Part shown: in pieces, positions 26,285 to 35,185 of the stretch
Layout: the number at the start of each line of letters is the position of its first letter
Numbering within the stretch: position 1 is the stretch's first letter
Origin: Fulvivirga lutea
GTDB taxonomy: Bacteria > Bacteroidota > Bacteroidia > Cytophagales > Cyclobacteriaceae
Assembly (NCBI RefSeq): GCF_017068455.1
Contig: NZ_CP070608.1
Coordinates: forward strand, 372,001-436,000
Direction of reading: 5' to 3'
DNA length: 64,000 bases
The notes under the pieces: model-generated
What the model saw: only the letters and a program-made list of their open reading frames with translations
Databases searched by the model: none
Told to the model about the DNA's origin: nothing
Position numbers and translations under genes: made by a program

Positions 26285-27588
26285 CTTCTACGCTTCTTTT
26301 TTGAATTATTACCTCTCTTATCTTTTGATTTAAATGGTTTATCTTTTTTGTCATGGAATGCCCCTTTGTAATCAGGGTCTTCCCTCCTTTTGAACATATC
26401 TATTTCTCGTTCAATCTCAATATTTTCTTCACGAGGTGTTTGTTCCATTTTAATTTCTGACGGCACTTTTTTACGTGGAATCGGTTGATTAATCAGCTCC
26501 TCAATTTTTTTGATATGATACATTTCGGCTTTATTAGCGAATGTGATGGCAATACCCAAATTTTTGGCTCTACCCGTTCGCCCAATCCTGTGCACATAGT
26601 CTTCATAAATAAGCGGCACATCAAAATTAATAACATGGGAAACCATACTTACATCTATGCCTCGAGCTGATATATCTGTTGATACAAGAATTCTTAATTT
26701 ACCTTCCTTAAATTCATTCATCGCATTAATACGGCTATTTTGCCCTTTGTTTGAATGAATTACTCGAAGCGGCCCCATTTTTTTACGTTCTAAGTATTTA
26801 AAAACATTATCAGCGGTGGATTTTGTTTTTGTAAATACAATTACCCTGGAATAGGAATCGTCCTTAAGTATATGCTCCAGAAAATTAATCTTAGATTTTA
26901 AGTTCGGCACTTCGTATAATACCTGATCCACTGTTTCTACAGTCATCTGTTCAGGAGTCACTTCTACCATTTCAGGGAATTCCAAAAACTCCTCGCAAAG
27001 TGTCTTTACAAATGGCGACATGGTAGCACTGAACAGTAGGTTTTGTCTTTTCACCGGAATCACCTCCAAAATTCTTCTTATCTGTGGCATAAATCCCATA
27101 TCCATCATCTTATCGGCTTCATCAATGATGAGGGTTTTCAAAAGCTTTGTTACGAGTTCACCTTTTAAGTAAATGTCTAAAAACCTACCAGGTGTCGTGA
27201 TAATAATATCGACCCCCTTTTGAATTTCTTCAATCTGCGTTTTAGGCCCAACACCTCCATATAGAGAAACAAAACGAAGGTCAGTGTATTTAGAAAGAAG
27301 CTGAATGTTCTCCTCAATTTGCAAAATTAGTTCGCGCGTTGGCGCCAAAATTAATGCCCGTGGGTGTTCTCCTTGAGCATACTTAACTTTCATTAGAAGT
27401 GGCAATAAATAGGCAGCCGTTTTTCCGGTTCCGGTTTGAGCTAAACCAATAACATCATGACCTGATAAAGCTAAAGGAATGGCCTTTATTTGTATTGGAG
27501 TTGGTTCTGTGAAGCCTGCCTCTTCCACTGCATTGAGCAACTGCCTGTTTAATTTAAAATCATCAAAATTCTTAGGTTCAATTGCCAT
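26281..27588 (-). CDS. DEAD-box ATP-dependent RNA helicase, RhlE-like
   Basis: 435 residues. All core motifs are visible: Q-motif FTEPTPIQIKAIP, motif I AQTGTGKT, Ia PTREL, II DEAD (in IIDEADKMMDMG), III SAT, and motifs V/VI ARGIDVSMVSHVINFD and YVHRIGRTGR. The C-terminal ~60 residues are Lys/Arg/Asp-rich and end in a basic RNA-binding tail (NNSKKKRRR). It unwinds RNA in ribosome assembly or decay. First gene of the operon with the M28 peptidase and flavin oxidoreductase. Divergent from dihydroorotase. Confidence 0.95.
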   Translation of the reverse strand: MAIEPKNFDDFKLNRQLLNAVEEAGFTEPTPIQIKAIPLALSGHDVIGLAQTGTGKTAAYLLPLLMKVKYAQGEHPRALILAPTRELILQIEENIQLLSKYTDLRFVSLYGGVGPKTQIEEIQKGVDIIITTPGRFLDIYLKGELVTKLLKTLIIDEADKMMDMGFMPQIRRILEVIPVKRQNLLFSATMSPFVKTLCEEFLEFPEMVEVTPEQMTVETVDQVLYEVPNLKSKINFLEHILKDDSYSRVIVFTKTKSTADNVFKYLERKKMGPLRVIHSNKGQNSRINAMNEFKEGKLRILVSTDISARGIDVSMVSHVINFDVPLIYEDYVHRIGRTGRAKNLGIAITFANKAEMYHIKKIEELINQPIPRKKVPSEIKMEQTPREENIEIEREIDMFKRREDPDYKGAFHDKKDKPFKSKDKRGNNSKKKRRR

Positions 27589-27601
27589 AGATTAAAAATA
27601 C

Positions 27602-27633
27602 TTTGCAGCGTGAAAAAGTAGGCTGTAAATTGC
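27602..27633 (+). promoter_or_regulatory. Possible promoter of dihydroorotase
   Basis: TTTG (27602-27605), 20 bases, then TAAATTGC (27626-27633), close to TAnnTTTG. Transcription would start near 27638. That lies after the TTG at 27635 that gives the longer reading frame, and so favours the ATG at 27668. Confidence 0.35.
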
Positions 27634-27667
27634 GTTGAATATAAGTGAAAAGCAAACTAACAAGCTT

Positions 27668-29005
27668 ATGCCAAAGACATTAATAAAAAACGCCAAATTA
27701 GTAAACGAAGGAAAAATATTTGAAAGCGATTTGCTAATCAATGGCCAATTCATTGAAAAAATAGAATCGAATATAAGTGCTGATTCCGCTGATCAAATCA
27801 TTGATGCCGATGGAAATTATCTACTGCCAGGATTAATAGATGATCAGGTTCATTTTAGAGAACCCGGGCTAACTCATAAGGCAAATATTTTTACAGAATC
27901 TAGAGCAGCTGTGGCTGGAGGGGTCACTTCTTTCATGGAGATGCCAAATACTGTACCTAATACGTTAACCCAGGAACTGCTTGCAGACAAATATGCGATT
28001 GGCGCCAAGAGCTCATTAGCAAACTATTCATTTTTCATGGGAGCATCTAATGATAATCTTGAAGAGGTTCTTAAGACTAACCCAAAAGACGTTTGTGGAG
28101 TAAAGGTATTCATGGGATCTTCTACAGGAAATATGCTTGTGGATGATGAAAAAACATTGGAAGGGCTTTTTTCAAATGTTTCCATGCTAATAGCCACGCA
28201 TTGCGAGGATGAAGATACTATCAGAAAAAACACAGAGCTTTATAAACAGAAATATGGGGAGGACGTCCCCATGGAATGTCATCCGCTCATTCGAAGTGAA
28301 GAAGCTTGCTATCTATCATCCAGTATGGCCGCATCATTGGCAAAGAAGCATGGAACTCGCTTGCATATTCTACATATATCAACAGAAAAAGAATTAATGC
28401 TCTTTGATAATTCAATACCCTTAGCAGATAAAAAGCTGACCTCCGAAGCATGTATTCACCATCTATGGTTTAACGATTCACATTACAAAGAAAAAGGGGC
28501 ACTCATTAAATGGAACCCTGCAGTGAAAAAAGAATCCGATCAAAAAGCTATATTACAAGCTGTTTTAGATGATCGTATCGATGTGATAGCTACTGATCAT
28601 GCCCCGCATACTATCGAGGAAAAATCAAATAAATATTTTAATGCTCCATCAGGTGGGCCATTGGTGCAACATAGCTTGGTGGCGCTATTAGAAATGTATC
28701 ATCAAGGTAAAATTTCACTCGAGAAGATTATTGAGAAGGCATCTCATAATGTAGCAGTATTATTTCAGATTGAAAAAAGAGGCTACATCAGAGAAGGATA
28801 TTTTGCTGACCTTGTATTAGTAAACCTAAACAACCCGTGGGAAGTATCTAATGATAATATACTTGCTAAATGTGGGTGGTCTCCTTTTGAGGGTACAAAA
28901 TTCCAATCTCAAGTAACACATACTTTTATTTCAGGACATTTGGCTTACGAAAACGGAAAATTCGATGAAAGCCAACTCGGAATGAGATTGACCTTTAACA
29001 GGTAG
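27668..29005 (+). CDS. pyrC: Dihydroorotase (class I, Bacteroidota type)
   Basis: 445 residues from ATG 27668 (MPKTLIKNAKLV); the longer TTG form adds 11 residues that match nothing and would start upstream of the likely transcript. It closes the dihydroorotate ring in pyrimidine synthesis. The amidohydrolase barrel shows GLIDDQVHFREPGLTHKA, the metal-bridging Lys region VKVFMGSSTG, and ATDHAPH with the catalytic Asp. The first His of the usual HxH zinc pair is Gln (DDQVH), a feature I recall from other Bacteroidota dihydroorotases. The gene symbol is by function; pyrC/allB-like names vary. Confidence 0.9.
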   Translation: MPKTLIKNAKLVNEGKIFESDLLINGQFIEKIESNISADSADQIIDADGNYLLPGLIDDQVHFREPGLTHKANIFTESRAAVAGGVTSFMEMPNTVPNTLTQELLADKYAIGAKSSLANYSFFMGASNDNLEEVLKTNPKDVCGVKVFMGSSTGNMLVDDEKTLEGLFSNVSMLIATHCEDEDTIRKNTELYKQKYGEDVPMECHPLIRSEEACYLSSSMAASLAKKHGTRLHILHISTEKELMLFDNSIPLADKKLTSEACIHHLWFNDSHYKEKGALIKWNPAVKKESDQKAILQAVLDDRIDVIATDHAPHTIEEKSNKYFNAPSGGPLVQHSLVALLEMYHQGKISLEKIIEKASHNVAVLFQIEKRGYIREGYFADLVLVNLNNPWEVSNDNILAKCGWSPFEGTKFQSQVTHTFISGHLAYENGKFDESQLGMRLTFNR

Positions 29006-29031
29006 CACAACAAAATAACTAATATCAACTA

Positions 29032-29062
29032 TTTGTAATCTCATCAACACTATCTACATTTG
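29032..29062 (+). promoter_or_regulatory. Promoter of tRNA-His
   Basis: TTTG (29032-29035), exactly 19 bases, then TACATTTG (29055-29062): a full match to the Bacteroidota -33/-7 promoter. Transcription should start about 25 bases before the tRNA. Confidence 0.75.
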
Positions 29063-29090
29063 CAGTCCCTTAAAAAGTGAGGGTATAAAT

Positions 29091-29165
29091 GGTGGTTGTA
29101 GTTCAGTTGGTTAGAACGCCTGATTGTGGTTCAGGAGGTCGCGGGTTCGAGTCCCGTCTCCCACC
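29091..29165 (+). tRNA. tRNA-His (GTG anticodon)
   Basis: A full cloverleaf can be drawn: D stem GTTC/GAAC, anticodon stem CCTGA/TCAGG with loop TTGTGGT (anticodon GTG), variable AGGTC, and T stem GCGGG/CCCGT with TTCGAGT loop. G at 29091 is the encoded G-1 typical of tRNA-His, facing C73. The acceptor stem has two unpaired positions (5-68 and 6-67). CCA is not encoded. It has its own promoter and terminator. Confidence 0.95.
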
Positions 29166-29173
29166 CTTAAAAT

Positions 29174-29203
29174 AAAAGCTCATCAGATTTGATGAGCTTT
29201 TTT
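29174..29203 (+). terminator. Terminator of tRNA-His
   Basis: A stem of about 11 base pairs (29175-29185 with 29190-29200, AGCTCATCA/TGATGAGCT at its core) is followed by a T run. Confidence 0.85.
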
Positions 29204-29249
29204 GTTTAATTCAATTTCAAATGAGCTTAATAATTGGTAAGTTCATTCC

Positions 29250-29492
29250 ATGAATTGGTATGATTTCAATCAACTGAAATTAAAAGACAAAATTAAAGTG
29301 CTATATGAAGAAGGCACTTTTATTGTTGCCATTCGCTACTACAAATACAAAATCAACCTATTTTTATTTGAGAATTACTATGTTGAGGTCTTTTTCAATC
29401 ACAAATTAGATATGATTGAAAAGATTGAAGTGATGAATAGAAATACTAAGAGACTTAAATTCTATTCAGATCAGATAAAGCTTTCTATTTAA
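29250..29492 (+). CDS. Small conserved-looking hypothetical protein
   Basis: 80 residues, rich in aromatic and basic residues. It begins MNWYDFNQLKLKDKIKVLYEEG and ends FYSDQIKLSI. No signal peptide or membrane segment. The composition (regular beta-strand alternation such as TFIVAIRYYKYKINLFLF, then KIEVMNR) and a terminator right after it support a real gene. I recall similar small proteins in Cytophagales but cannot name the family. It lies between tRNA-His and a convergent membrane-protein gene. Function unknown. Confidence 0.7.
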   Translation: MNWYDFNQLKLKDKIKVLYEEGTFIVAIRYYKYKINLFLFENYYVEVFFNHKLDMIEKIEVMNRNTKRLKFYSDQIKLSI

Positions 29493-29503
29493 TATTATCA
29501 GAA

Positions 29504-29535
29504 ATAAAAAAAGGGGCTTTTGAGCCCCTCTTGTA
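29504..29535. terminator. Bidirectional intrinsic terminator
   Basis: AGGGGCT (29512-29518) pairs with AGCCCCT (29523-29529) around TTTG, with an A run before and T-rich bases after. It serves the small ORF and the convergent zinc-ribbon membrane protein. Confidence 0.75.
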
Positions 29536-29552
29536 TTTTATGTGGCATTAGC

Positions 29553-30299
29553 TTATGCCTCAGCGCCTTCGCCTTCTAAGTTTTTAAGCATTGCAATTTT
29601 GAAGTTCTTTTTAGCCTTGTGGCCACAGTAACCGCATTCAAAATGCTTAAGTAATTCTCCCTCTTCAGTGGCAGAAGGCGATTTCATAATTTCTTCCTTA
29701 GTAACTCTAAATGTTTGATAGTTACACTCAGGGCACTGCAATGCATGTAAGTGACCAGAATATTTCTCAATTTTTGTATATCCTGTTTCTTCGTCTACCC
29801 AAACGTCATAGTCGATAGAGAAAATTTCTTCTTCAGCCTGCATACCTTCATCTAAGTAAACATCTTCTTCTTCTTCACTTAGAAGTTTCATTGGTTTACC
29901 AGACTTAGGAGAAATTCTTGGCTTATATCTTAATTTCTTTAATCTTTTTTCAATGTAGAAAGGATAGTAGAATTTAAGTAGATTTTGAACTATAACTCCA
30001 ATGATTAAACCCATTGAAATTGTAACGAATAATCGAACAAACAACCACAAAATTCCTAATTCAACTATATACGAATTAGCATAGAAACCCCCTGCTATAA
30101 TTAACAACACACTACATGTCATTAATATGTTGATTTCTGAACGGTTGATATAATCGTACTTTGTCTTTGAATCGCTGGTTGCTGCTAATTTTAAAATATG
30201 CCCAATTAAAATGAGCACAGATAATCCCGCTAGTCCGTAGGTAATGTATTGCGCCCACATGTTCCAAGCTTCAAAGGATTGAGTCGAAGTGTTGTTCAT
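29553..30299 (-). CDS. Membrane protein with C-terminal zinc ribbon
   Basis: 248 residues. Three hydrophobic segments lie in the first ~120 residues (YITYGLAGLSVLILIGHIL, NILMTCSVLLIIAGGFYA, LFVRLFVTISMGLIIGVIV). An acidic cytoplasmic linker follows (SEEEEDVYLDEGMQAEEE). A zinc ribbon at about 188-235 has LQCPECNYQTF and FECGYCGHKAKK (two CxxC pairs). I know no function. The ribbon suggests contact with nucleic acid or protein on the inner face. Monocistronic, lying after the infB terminator in the same direction. Confidence 0.75.
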   Translation of the reverse strand: MNNTSTQSFEAWNMWAQYITYGLAGLSVLILIGHILKLAATSDSKTKYDYINRSEINILMTCSVLLIIAGGFYANSYIVELGILWLFVRLFVTISMGLIIGVIVQNLLKFYYPFYIEKRLKKLRYKPRISPKSGKPMKLLSEEEEDVYLDEGMQAEEEIFSIDYDVWVDEETGYTKIEKYSGHLHALQCPECNYQTFRVTKEEIMKSPSATEEGELLKHFECGYCGHKAKKNFKIAMLKNLEGEGAEA

Positions 30300-30520
30300 G
30301 GCCTATTGTTTGTTTATGTAAGTTTGATAGACAAATAAAGTTATTTGAAGTACAATTTAAAAATAAGTCTTCAATTTTAATATTGTTTTCCCAAAAAAGA
30401 AAAAAGAAATATACAATACTAAGTAATAATGTTACAAACTTTTAGCCCACTATTTGCTAAATTCAAGTTATTTTATTCTAAATAATATTCATTTAATTCA
30501 ATTTTTAAATTTATCAGAAC

Positions 30521-30548
30521 AAAAAAAAGAGGCTCGAGAGCCTCTTTC
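30521..30548 (-). terminator. Terminator of the rimP-nusA-infB operon
   Basis: AGAGGCT (30528-30534) pairs with AGCCTCT (30539-30545). On the minus strand the hairpin is followed by eight U. It lies 23 bases after the infB stop codon. Confidence 0.85.
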
Positions 30549-30570
30549 TAATTTATAAATAGTTACTTAT

Positions 30571-33273
30571 TTACAATGTACGTTTTGTTTCTCTCTCCTC
30601 ATAACTCTCGACAACGTCACCTACTTTGATGTCATTGAAACCTTTAATGCTTAATCCGCACTCATAACCATTCTTAACTTCAGCAACATCATCTTTGAAT
30701 CTCTTCAATTGTCCCATCTCGCCTGAGTAGATTACGATACCGTCTCTAATAAGACGAATTGGATTCGCTTTCTTAATGTAACCATCGGTTACCATACAAC
30801 CAGCTACTGTACCAATCTTAGTGATTTTAAAGATTTCACGAACTTCAACGTTACCAACAATTACTTCCTCTACTTCAGGATCTAACATACCCTCCATAGC
30901 ATCTTTCACATCGTTGATTGCATCATAGATTACAGAATAAAGTCTGATTTCTATCTCCTCGTTTTCAGCTACTTTCTTAGCCGCTCCTGATGGTCTCACC
31001 TGGAAACCAACAATAACTGCATCAGAAGCTGATGCAAGAAGTACATCCGACTCAGATATCTGTCCAACACCTTTATGTATGATGTTCACCTGAATTTCTT
31101 CTGTACTTAATTTCAACAATGAATCTGATAATGCTTCAATGGATCCATCCACATCACCTTTGATAATAACATTCAATTCTTTAAATGAGCCGATAGCCAA
31201 TCTTCTACCAATCTCATCCAACGTAATATGTTTCTTAGTTCTGATCGACTGCTCTCGTAAAATTTGCTCACGTTTAGTGGCAATTTCACGTGCCTCACGG
31301 TCAGACTCCATTACATTAAATTTATCTCCAGCTTGAGGAGCTCCATCTAATCCTAACATCAATACAGGAGTGGAAGGACCCGCCTTCTTAACTTGTGCGC
31401 CCGTATGATCAAACATCGCTTTTACCCTACCATAGTAGGCTCCAGCTAACAAGATATCACCAACTTCCAGCGTACCATTCTGTACAAGTACAGTGGCTAC
31501 ATAACCTCTACCTTTGTCAAGAGATGCTTCAACAACAGTTCCTGATGCTTTCTTTTTGTGATTTGCTTTTAGTTCAAGCAATTCTGCTTCAAGCAGTACT
31601 TTTTCAAGCAACTCATCTATACCCTGACCTGTTTTAGCTGAAATTTCCTGGCACTGGTATTTACCACCCCAGTCTTCAACCAGAATATTTATGCCAGATA
31701 ACGATTCTTTTACTTTATCAGGATTAGCTCCCGGCTTATCAATTTTATTGATTGCAATTACAATTGGAACACCTGCCACCTGAGCATGATTAATTGCTTC
31801 TTTGGTTTGTGGCATCACATCGTCATCCGCAGCAACAACAATAATTACAATATCCGTTACTTTGGCACCTCTGGCACGCATAGCCGTAAATGCCTCGTGA
31901 CCCGGTGTATCTAAGAATGCAATTTTATTACCGCTCTCAGTCATTACATCATAGGCACCAATGTGCTGTGTAATACCTCCCGCTTCACCAGCTGTAACTT
32001 TTGAGCTTCTGATATAATCAAGTAAAGATGTCTTACCATGGTCAACGTGACCCATGATAGTTACGATAGGCGCTCTTTCCTCTAAATCTTCCGCTGCATC
32101 CTCTACTTCTTCTACTTCTACCTCATCATCTGCTGAAGTAAATTCAACATTGAAATCAAATTCATCAGCAATTACTGTGATAGATTCAGCATCTAATCTC
32201 TGGTTGATCGAAACGAACATACCCAAGTTCATGCATACGGAAATTACGTCATTCACAGACACATTCATAAGAGAAGCTAAATCGTTTGCCGAAATAAACT
32301 CTGTTACTTTCAGCGTTTTAGACTGCTCCTGCTCTTGTAGCATTTGCTCTTCCTTAGCATCTGCTATAGCTGAACGCTTTTCTCTCCTATATTTTGCTCC
32401 ACCCTTTTTGGATTTATTTCCACTTAATTTTGCAAGAGTGGCCTTAATTTTATCTTGGATTTCCTTATCTGAAGGTTCTTCCTTCTCTATTCGCTTACCA
32501 CCGCCCCGTTGATCAGGTCTTCTTCTGTCATCGTTTCTGGCAACACGCTTTCTTGGTCTCTTCTTCTTCTCTTCCTTACGATCATCAGATGAAGCTACCG
32601 GCTTGCTTCTTCTATCCTTTTCTTTTGGAAGCTCAATCTTACCAACCACTTTTAAGCCTTGAAGTTTATCAGCTTTGGCCGAGATCACACCTTTTTCTTC
32701 CTCTTTCTTCTCTTCAGCTTTAGGTGCTTCTTCCTTCTTAGGCTCAGCTTTCGGCTCAACTTTTTCCTCCTTCTTCTCTTCTTTTGCCGCTGGCTTCTCT
32801 TCTACTTTTGGCTCTTCTTTTTTTACCGGCTCTTCCTTGGCTTTTTCTTCTTGCTTTTTCTTGTCTAGATCTATTTTACCCAGCACCTTGAAGCCTTGAA
32901 GTTTTGTTCTTTCAGGCTCAACTTTTTCTGGTTTCTTCGCTTCCTCTTTCTGCTCAGAGCTAACCTTATCAGCCGAAAGGTTTTTAATTAAAACCTCTTC
33001 ATCATCAGATTTTTGGGTTGATTTTGAGCTACCGGAATCGATAGCAACCTCATGATGCTTGGTGCCTATTGAAAGACCTGAGGCTTCCTCTTTCTCATGA
33101 GCAGAATCTGCAAATTCACGAGAGAGCATGGAGAATTGCTCACCCGTAACTTTAGCGTTCGGACTGCTCTCAACATCAAAGCCTTTGTCTGCCAGAAAAT
33201 CTACAATCGTAGATAATCCTACGTTGAGCTTTCTTGCTACCTGGCTTAACCTCATGGTTTTTTCATCTGCCAT
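30571..33273 (-). CDS. infB: Translation initiation factor IF-2
   Basis: 900 residues from ATG 33273 ([15 protein letters not shown]); a TTG two codons earlier is less likely, because an AGGAG sits 10 bases before the ATG. IF-2 brings initiator tRNA to the ribosome. The N-terminus holds an IF2_N helix domain, then a long Lys/Glu/Pro-rich linker (about 85-240). The GTPase domain starts near 400: [11 protein letters not shown] (P-loop), [31 protein letters not shown]. Domains II-IV follow to the end. Last gene of the rimP-nusA-infB operon, 39 bases after nusA. Confidence 0.97.
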   Translation of the reverse strand: MADEKTMRLSQVARKLNVGLSTIVDFLADKGFDVESSPNAKVTGEQFSMLSREFADSAHEKEEASGLSIGTKHHEVAIDSGSSKSTQKSDDEEVLIKNLSADKVSSEQKEEAKKPEKVEPERTKLQGFKVLGKIDLDKKKQEEKAKEEPVKKEEPKVEEKPAAKEEKKEEKVEPKAEPKKEEAPKAEEKKEEEKGVISAKADKLQGLKVVGKIELPKEKDRRSKPVASSDDRKEEKKKRPRKRVARNDDRRRPDQRGGGKRIEKEEPSDKEIQDKIKATLAKLSGNKSKKGGAKYRREKRSAIADAKEEQMLQEQEQSKTLKVTEFISANDLASLMNVSVNDVISVCMNLGMFVSINQRLDAESITVIADEFDFNVEFTSADDEVEVEEVEDAAEDLEERAPIVTIMGHVDHGKTSLLDYIRSSKVTAGEAGGITQHIGAYDVMTESGNKIAFLDTPGHEAFTAMRARGAKVTDIVIIVVAADDDVMPQTKEAINHAQVAGVPIVIAINKIDKPGANPDKVKESLSGINILVEDWGGKYQCQEISAKTGQGIDELLEKVLLEAELLELKANHKKKASGTVVEASLDKGRGYVATVLVQNGTLEVGDILLAGAYYGRVKAMFDHTGAQVKKAGPSTPVLMLGLDGAPQAGDKFNVMESDREAREIATKREQILREQSIRTKKHITLDEIGRRLAIGSFKELNVIIKGDVDGSIEALSDSLLKLSTEEIQVNIIHKGVGQISESDVLLASASDAVIVGFQVRPSGAAKKVAENEEIEIRLYSVIYDAINDVKDAMEGMLDPEVEEVIVGNVEVREIFKITKIGTVAGCMVTDGYIKKANPIRLIRDGIVIYSGEMGQLKRFKDDVAEVKNGYECGLSIKGFNDIKVGDVVESYEERETKRTL

Positions 33274-33312
33274 ATTCAAATATCTCCTTTTTTTATAAGT
33301 TTAAAAAATGAC

Positions 33313-34554
33313 TTATTCGAACTCCTGCTTTAATATTTTCAGAATATCTTCGATAGTCTCTTCTTCTAAATCAGTTCTTCTTGCAAGCTCTTCAGCATTT
33401 AGTGCCAACACACTTTTTGCGGTATCTAAACCAATTCTTTTTAATTCATCAATTACCCAGTCTTCAATTTCATCTCCGAATTCATCAAGATCAACATCCT
33501 CCTCATCAAACTCACCTAACTCTCTGAACACGTCAATTTCCTTACCAACCAATCTACTAGCCAACTTGATATTTTGACCACCTTTACCAATTGCCAATGA
33601 AACCTGATCTGGCTTTAAGAACACAGATACCCTATCATCGTCCTCAGACATTTTTATGCTGGTAATCTTAGCAGGGCTCAAAGCTCTTGTTATATATAAG
33701 TCCATGTTATCAGTAAAGTTGATAACATCAATATTCTCGTTCTGTAATTCTCTAACAATACTGTGAATTCTAGAGCCTTTCATACCAACACATGCACCTA
33801 CAGGATCAATTCTGTCATCGTATGATTCCACTGCTACTTTTGCTCTTTCACCCGGTTCACGCACCACTTTCTTAATAGTGATAAGTCCGTCATACACTTC
33901 AGGAACCTCATTCTCGAAAAGTCTTTCTAAGAACACTGGACTTGTTCTAGACAAGATAATTTTAGGGCTACCGTTGTACATTTCAACACGGTCAACAATA
34001 GCTCTAACCTGATCACCTTTTCTAAAACGATCTTTATGAATTTGCTCTGATCTTGGAATAGATATTTCGTTACCTTCAGCATCGATCAATAAGATTTCTC
34101 TGCTCAGTATTTGATAAACCTCACCTGTGATAATTTCACCTACAAGATCTTTATATTTTTCATAAAGGATATCTTTTTCAAGATCCTTCACTCTTTGAAT
34201 TAGGGTCTGTCTGGCAGTCATTACCGCTCTTCTTCCGAAATCCTCTAATGTGATTTCTTCAGCCACCTCTTCGCCTATTTCAAAGTCAGGCTCAATTTTT
34301 CTGGCATCTGTTAGGCTAATTTTGTCGTGATCCCAGATGTCCTCAGAGTTATCATCAACAATTTCTCTAAACCTCCATATCTCTAAGTCACCCTTATCGG
34401 CATTAATAATAATGTCGAAGTTCTCATCTGTTTCAAACTTCTTTCTGATCATAGTTCTGAAAACATCTTCCAGAATTCTGATCATAGTAGGTCTGTCTAT
34501 GTTTTTCTGTTTCGCAAAATCAGCGAATGATTCAATTAATACAGAAGCATTCAT
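33313..34554 (-). CDS. nusA: Transcription termination/antitermination factor NusA
   Basis: 413 residues. N-terminal RNA-polymerase-binding domain (1-~130), S1 domain (~135-200; GEIITGEVYQIL), then two KH domains (~205-340; DPVGACVGMKGSRIHSIVRE and VSLAIGKGGQNIKLASRLVG). A single helix-hairpin-helix end follows (EELARRTDLEEETIEDILKI). The acidic stretch before the C-terminus (EFDEEDVDLDEFGDEIED) is common in Bacteroidota. It lies 17 bases after rimP. NusA could act on the terminator-like hairpin in the operon leader. Confidence 0.97.
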   Translation of the reverse strand: MNASVLIESFADFAKQKNIDRPTMIRILEDVFRTMIRKKFETDENFDIIINADKGDLEIWRFREIVDDNSEDIWDHDKISLTDARKIEPDFEIGEEVAEEITLEDFGRRAVMTARQTLIQRVKDLEKDILYEKYKDLVGEIITGEVYQILSREILLIDAEGNEISIPRSEQIHKDRFRKGDQVRAIVDRVEMYNGSPKIILSRTSPVFLERLFENEVPEVYDGLITIKKVVREPGERAKVAVESYDDRIDPVGACVGMKGSRIHSIVRELQNENIDVINFTDNMDLYITRALSPAKITSIKMSEDDDRVSVFLKPDQVSLAIGKGGQNIKLASRLVGKEIDVFRELGEFDEEDVDLDEFGDEIEDWVIDELKRIGLDTAKSVLALNAEELARRTDLEEETIEDILKILKQEFE

Positions 34555-34571
34555 TTTTTATCTATTAATTA

Positions 34572-35042
34572 TTATTTAAACGATACCTGAACAATTGTTC
34601 TCTTTATTTGATCAAATGACATTTCTAGTGGCACATGATCAACCTTCTTCCCTTTTTTAACTTCCTTATCGAGCAACAACCTCTTCTCGCTTACTTCCTT
34701 AAGAATACCTTTGATATCCTTACCATCAGTAGTTGAGATTTTGAGCTTACGCCCGATATTTTTCTTGTATTGCCTTAATGTGTCTAGCGGGAAATCCACT
34801 CCAGGTGAGGTAACTTCTAAAGTATACTTAGAATCCACAATTTCATCTTCCTCTAAGGCGAACCCAACGGCTCGACTCATTTCGGCACAATCATCGATAG
34901 TTACGCCTTCATCACCATCTAAAAGAATAGTAATTTTAGTTGGTCCTTTGTCTGCCGAAACAATTACGTCCACTAAAAAGTGCTCTTTTTTAGTGAGGTT
35001 AGCCTCAGCCAGCTTAGTTACTATCGACTTTAAATTCTCCAA
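34572..35042 (-). CDS. rimP: Ribosome maturation factor RimP
   Basis: 156 residues from TTG 35042. Motifs are EHFLVDVIVSADKGPTKITILLDGD, DDCAEMSRAVG, and YTLEVTSPGVDFPL (the RimP signature), with a C-terminal Sm-like domain. RimP helps 30S assembly. The open frame runs on to 35117, but that region contains a promoter and a terminator hairpin and so cannot be coding. TTG at 35042 gives the usual length; ATT at 35051 or ATC at 35048 are other candidates, and no ATG exists here. First gene of rimP-nusA-infB. Confidence 0.9.
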   Translation of the reverse strand: MENLKSIVTKLAEANLTKKEHFLVDVIVSADKGPTKITILLDGDEGVTIDDCAEMSRAVGFALEEDEIVDSKYTLEVTSPGVDFPLDTLRQYKKNIGRKLKISTTDGKDIKGILKEVSEKRLLLDKEVKKGKKVDHVPLEMSFDQIKRTIVQVSFK

Positions 35043-35053
35043 ATTGATAATAT

Positions 35054-35079
35054 AAAAAGAGGGGACTCGTTGTCCCCTC
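35054..35079 (-). promoter_or_regulatory. Terminator-like hairpin in the rimP leader (possible attenuator)
   Basis: On the minus strand a perfect 8-base-pair stem (35059-35066 with 35072-35079, GAGGGGAC/GTCCCCTC) with a 5-base loop is followed by U5. It lies between the promoter at 35104-35135 and the rimP start, so transcripts must pass an intrinsic-terminator-like structure before rimP. Attenuation of this operon is an inference, supported by the knowledge that nusA operons are self-regulated in other bacteria. Confidence 0.65.
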
Positions 35080-35103
35080 AGAAACTTATTATATTTACGC
35101 CTG

Positions 35104-35135
35104 CAAATGTAAATCAATTTTATTTGCTTTACAAA
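35104..35135 (-). promoter_or_regulatory. Promoter of rimP-nusA-infB
   Basis: Read on the minus strand: TTTG (35135-35132), 20 bases, TACATTTG (35111-35104). This matches the Bacteroidota consensus and places the transcript start near 35098. Confidence 0.7.
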
Positions 35136-35185
35136 GAGTTCTAAAACACATTATTTATTCTTTATCCGTTTCAAAACTGATTCCA

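Noticed and set aside
32054-32512. 152-codon plus-strand frame within infB
   Set aside because: Antisense to the charged linker of IF-2; Ser-rich composition is the mirror of Glu/Lys codons.
34711-35055. 114-codon plus-strand frame
   Set aside because: Antisense to rimP, which has clear family motifs.
35043-35117. N-terminal extension of rimP to the TTG at 35117
   Set aside because: The stretch contains the -7 promoter element and a terminator-like hairpin; it does not resemble RimP.
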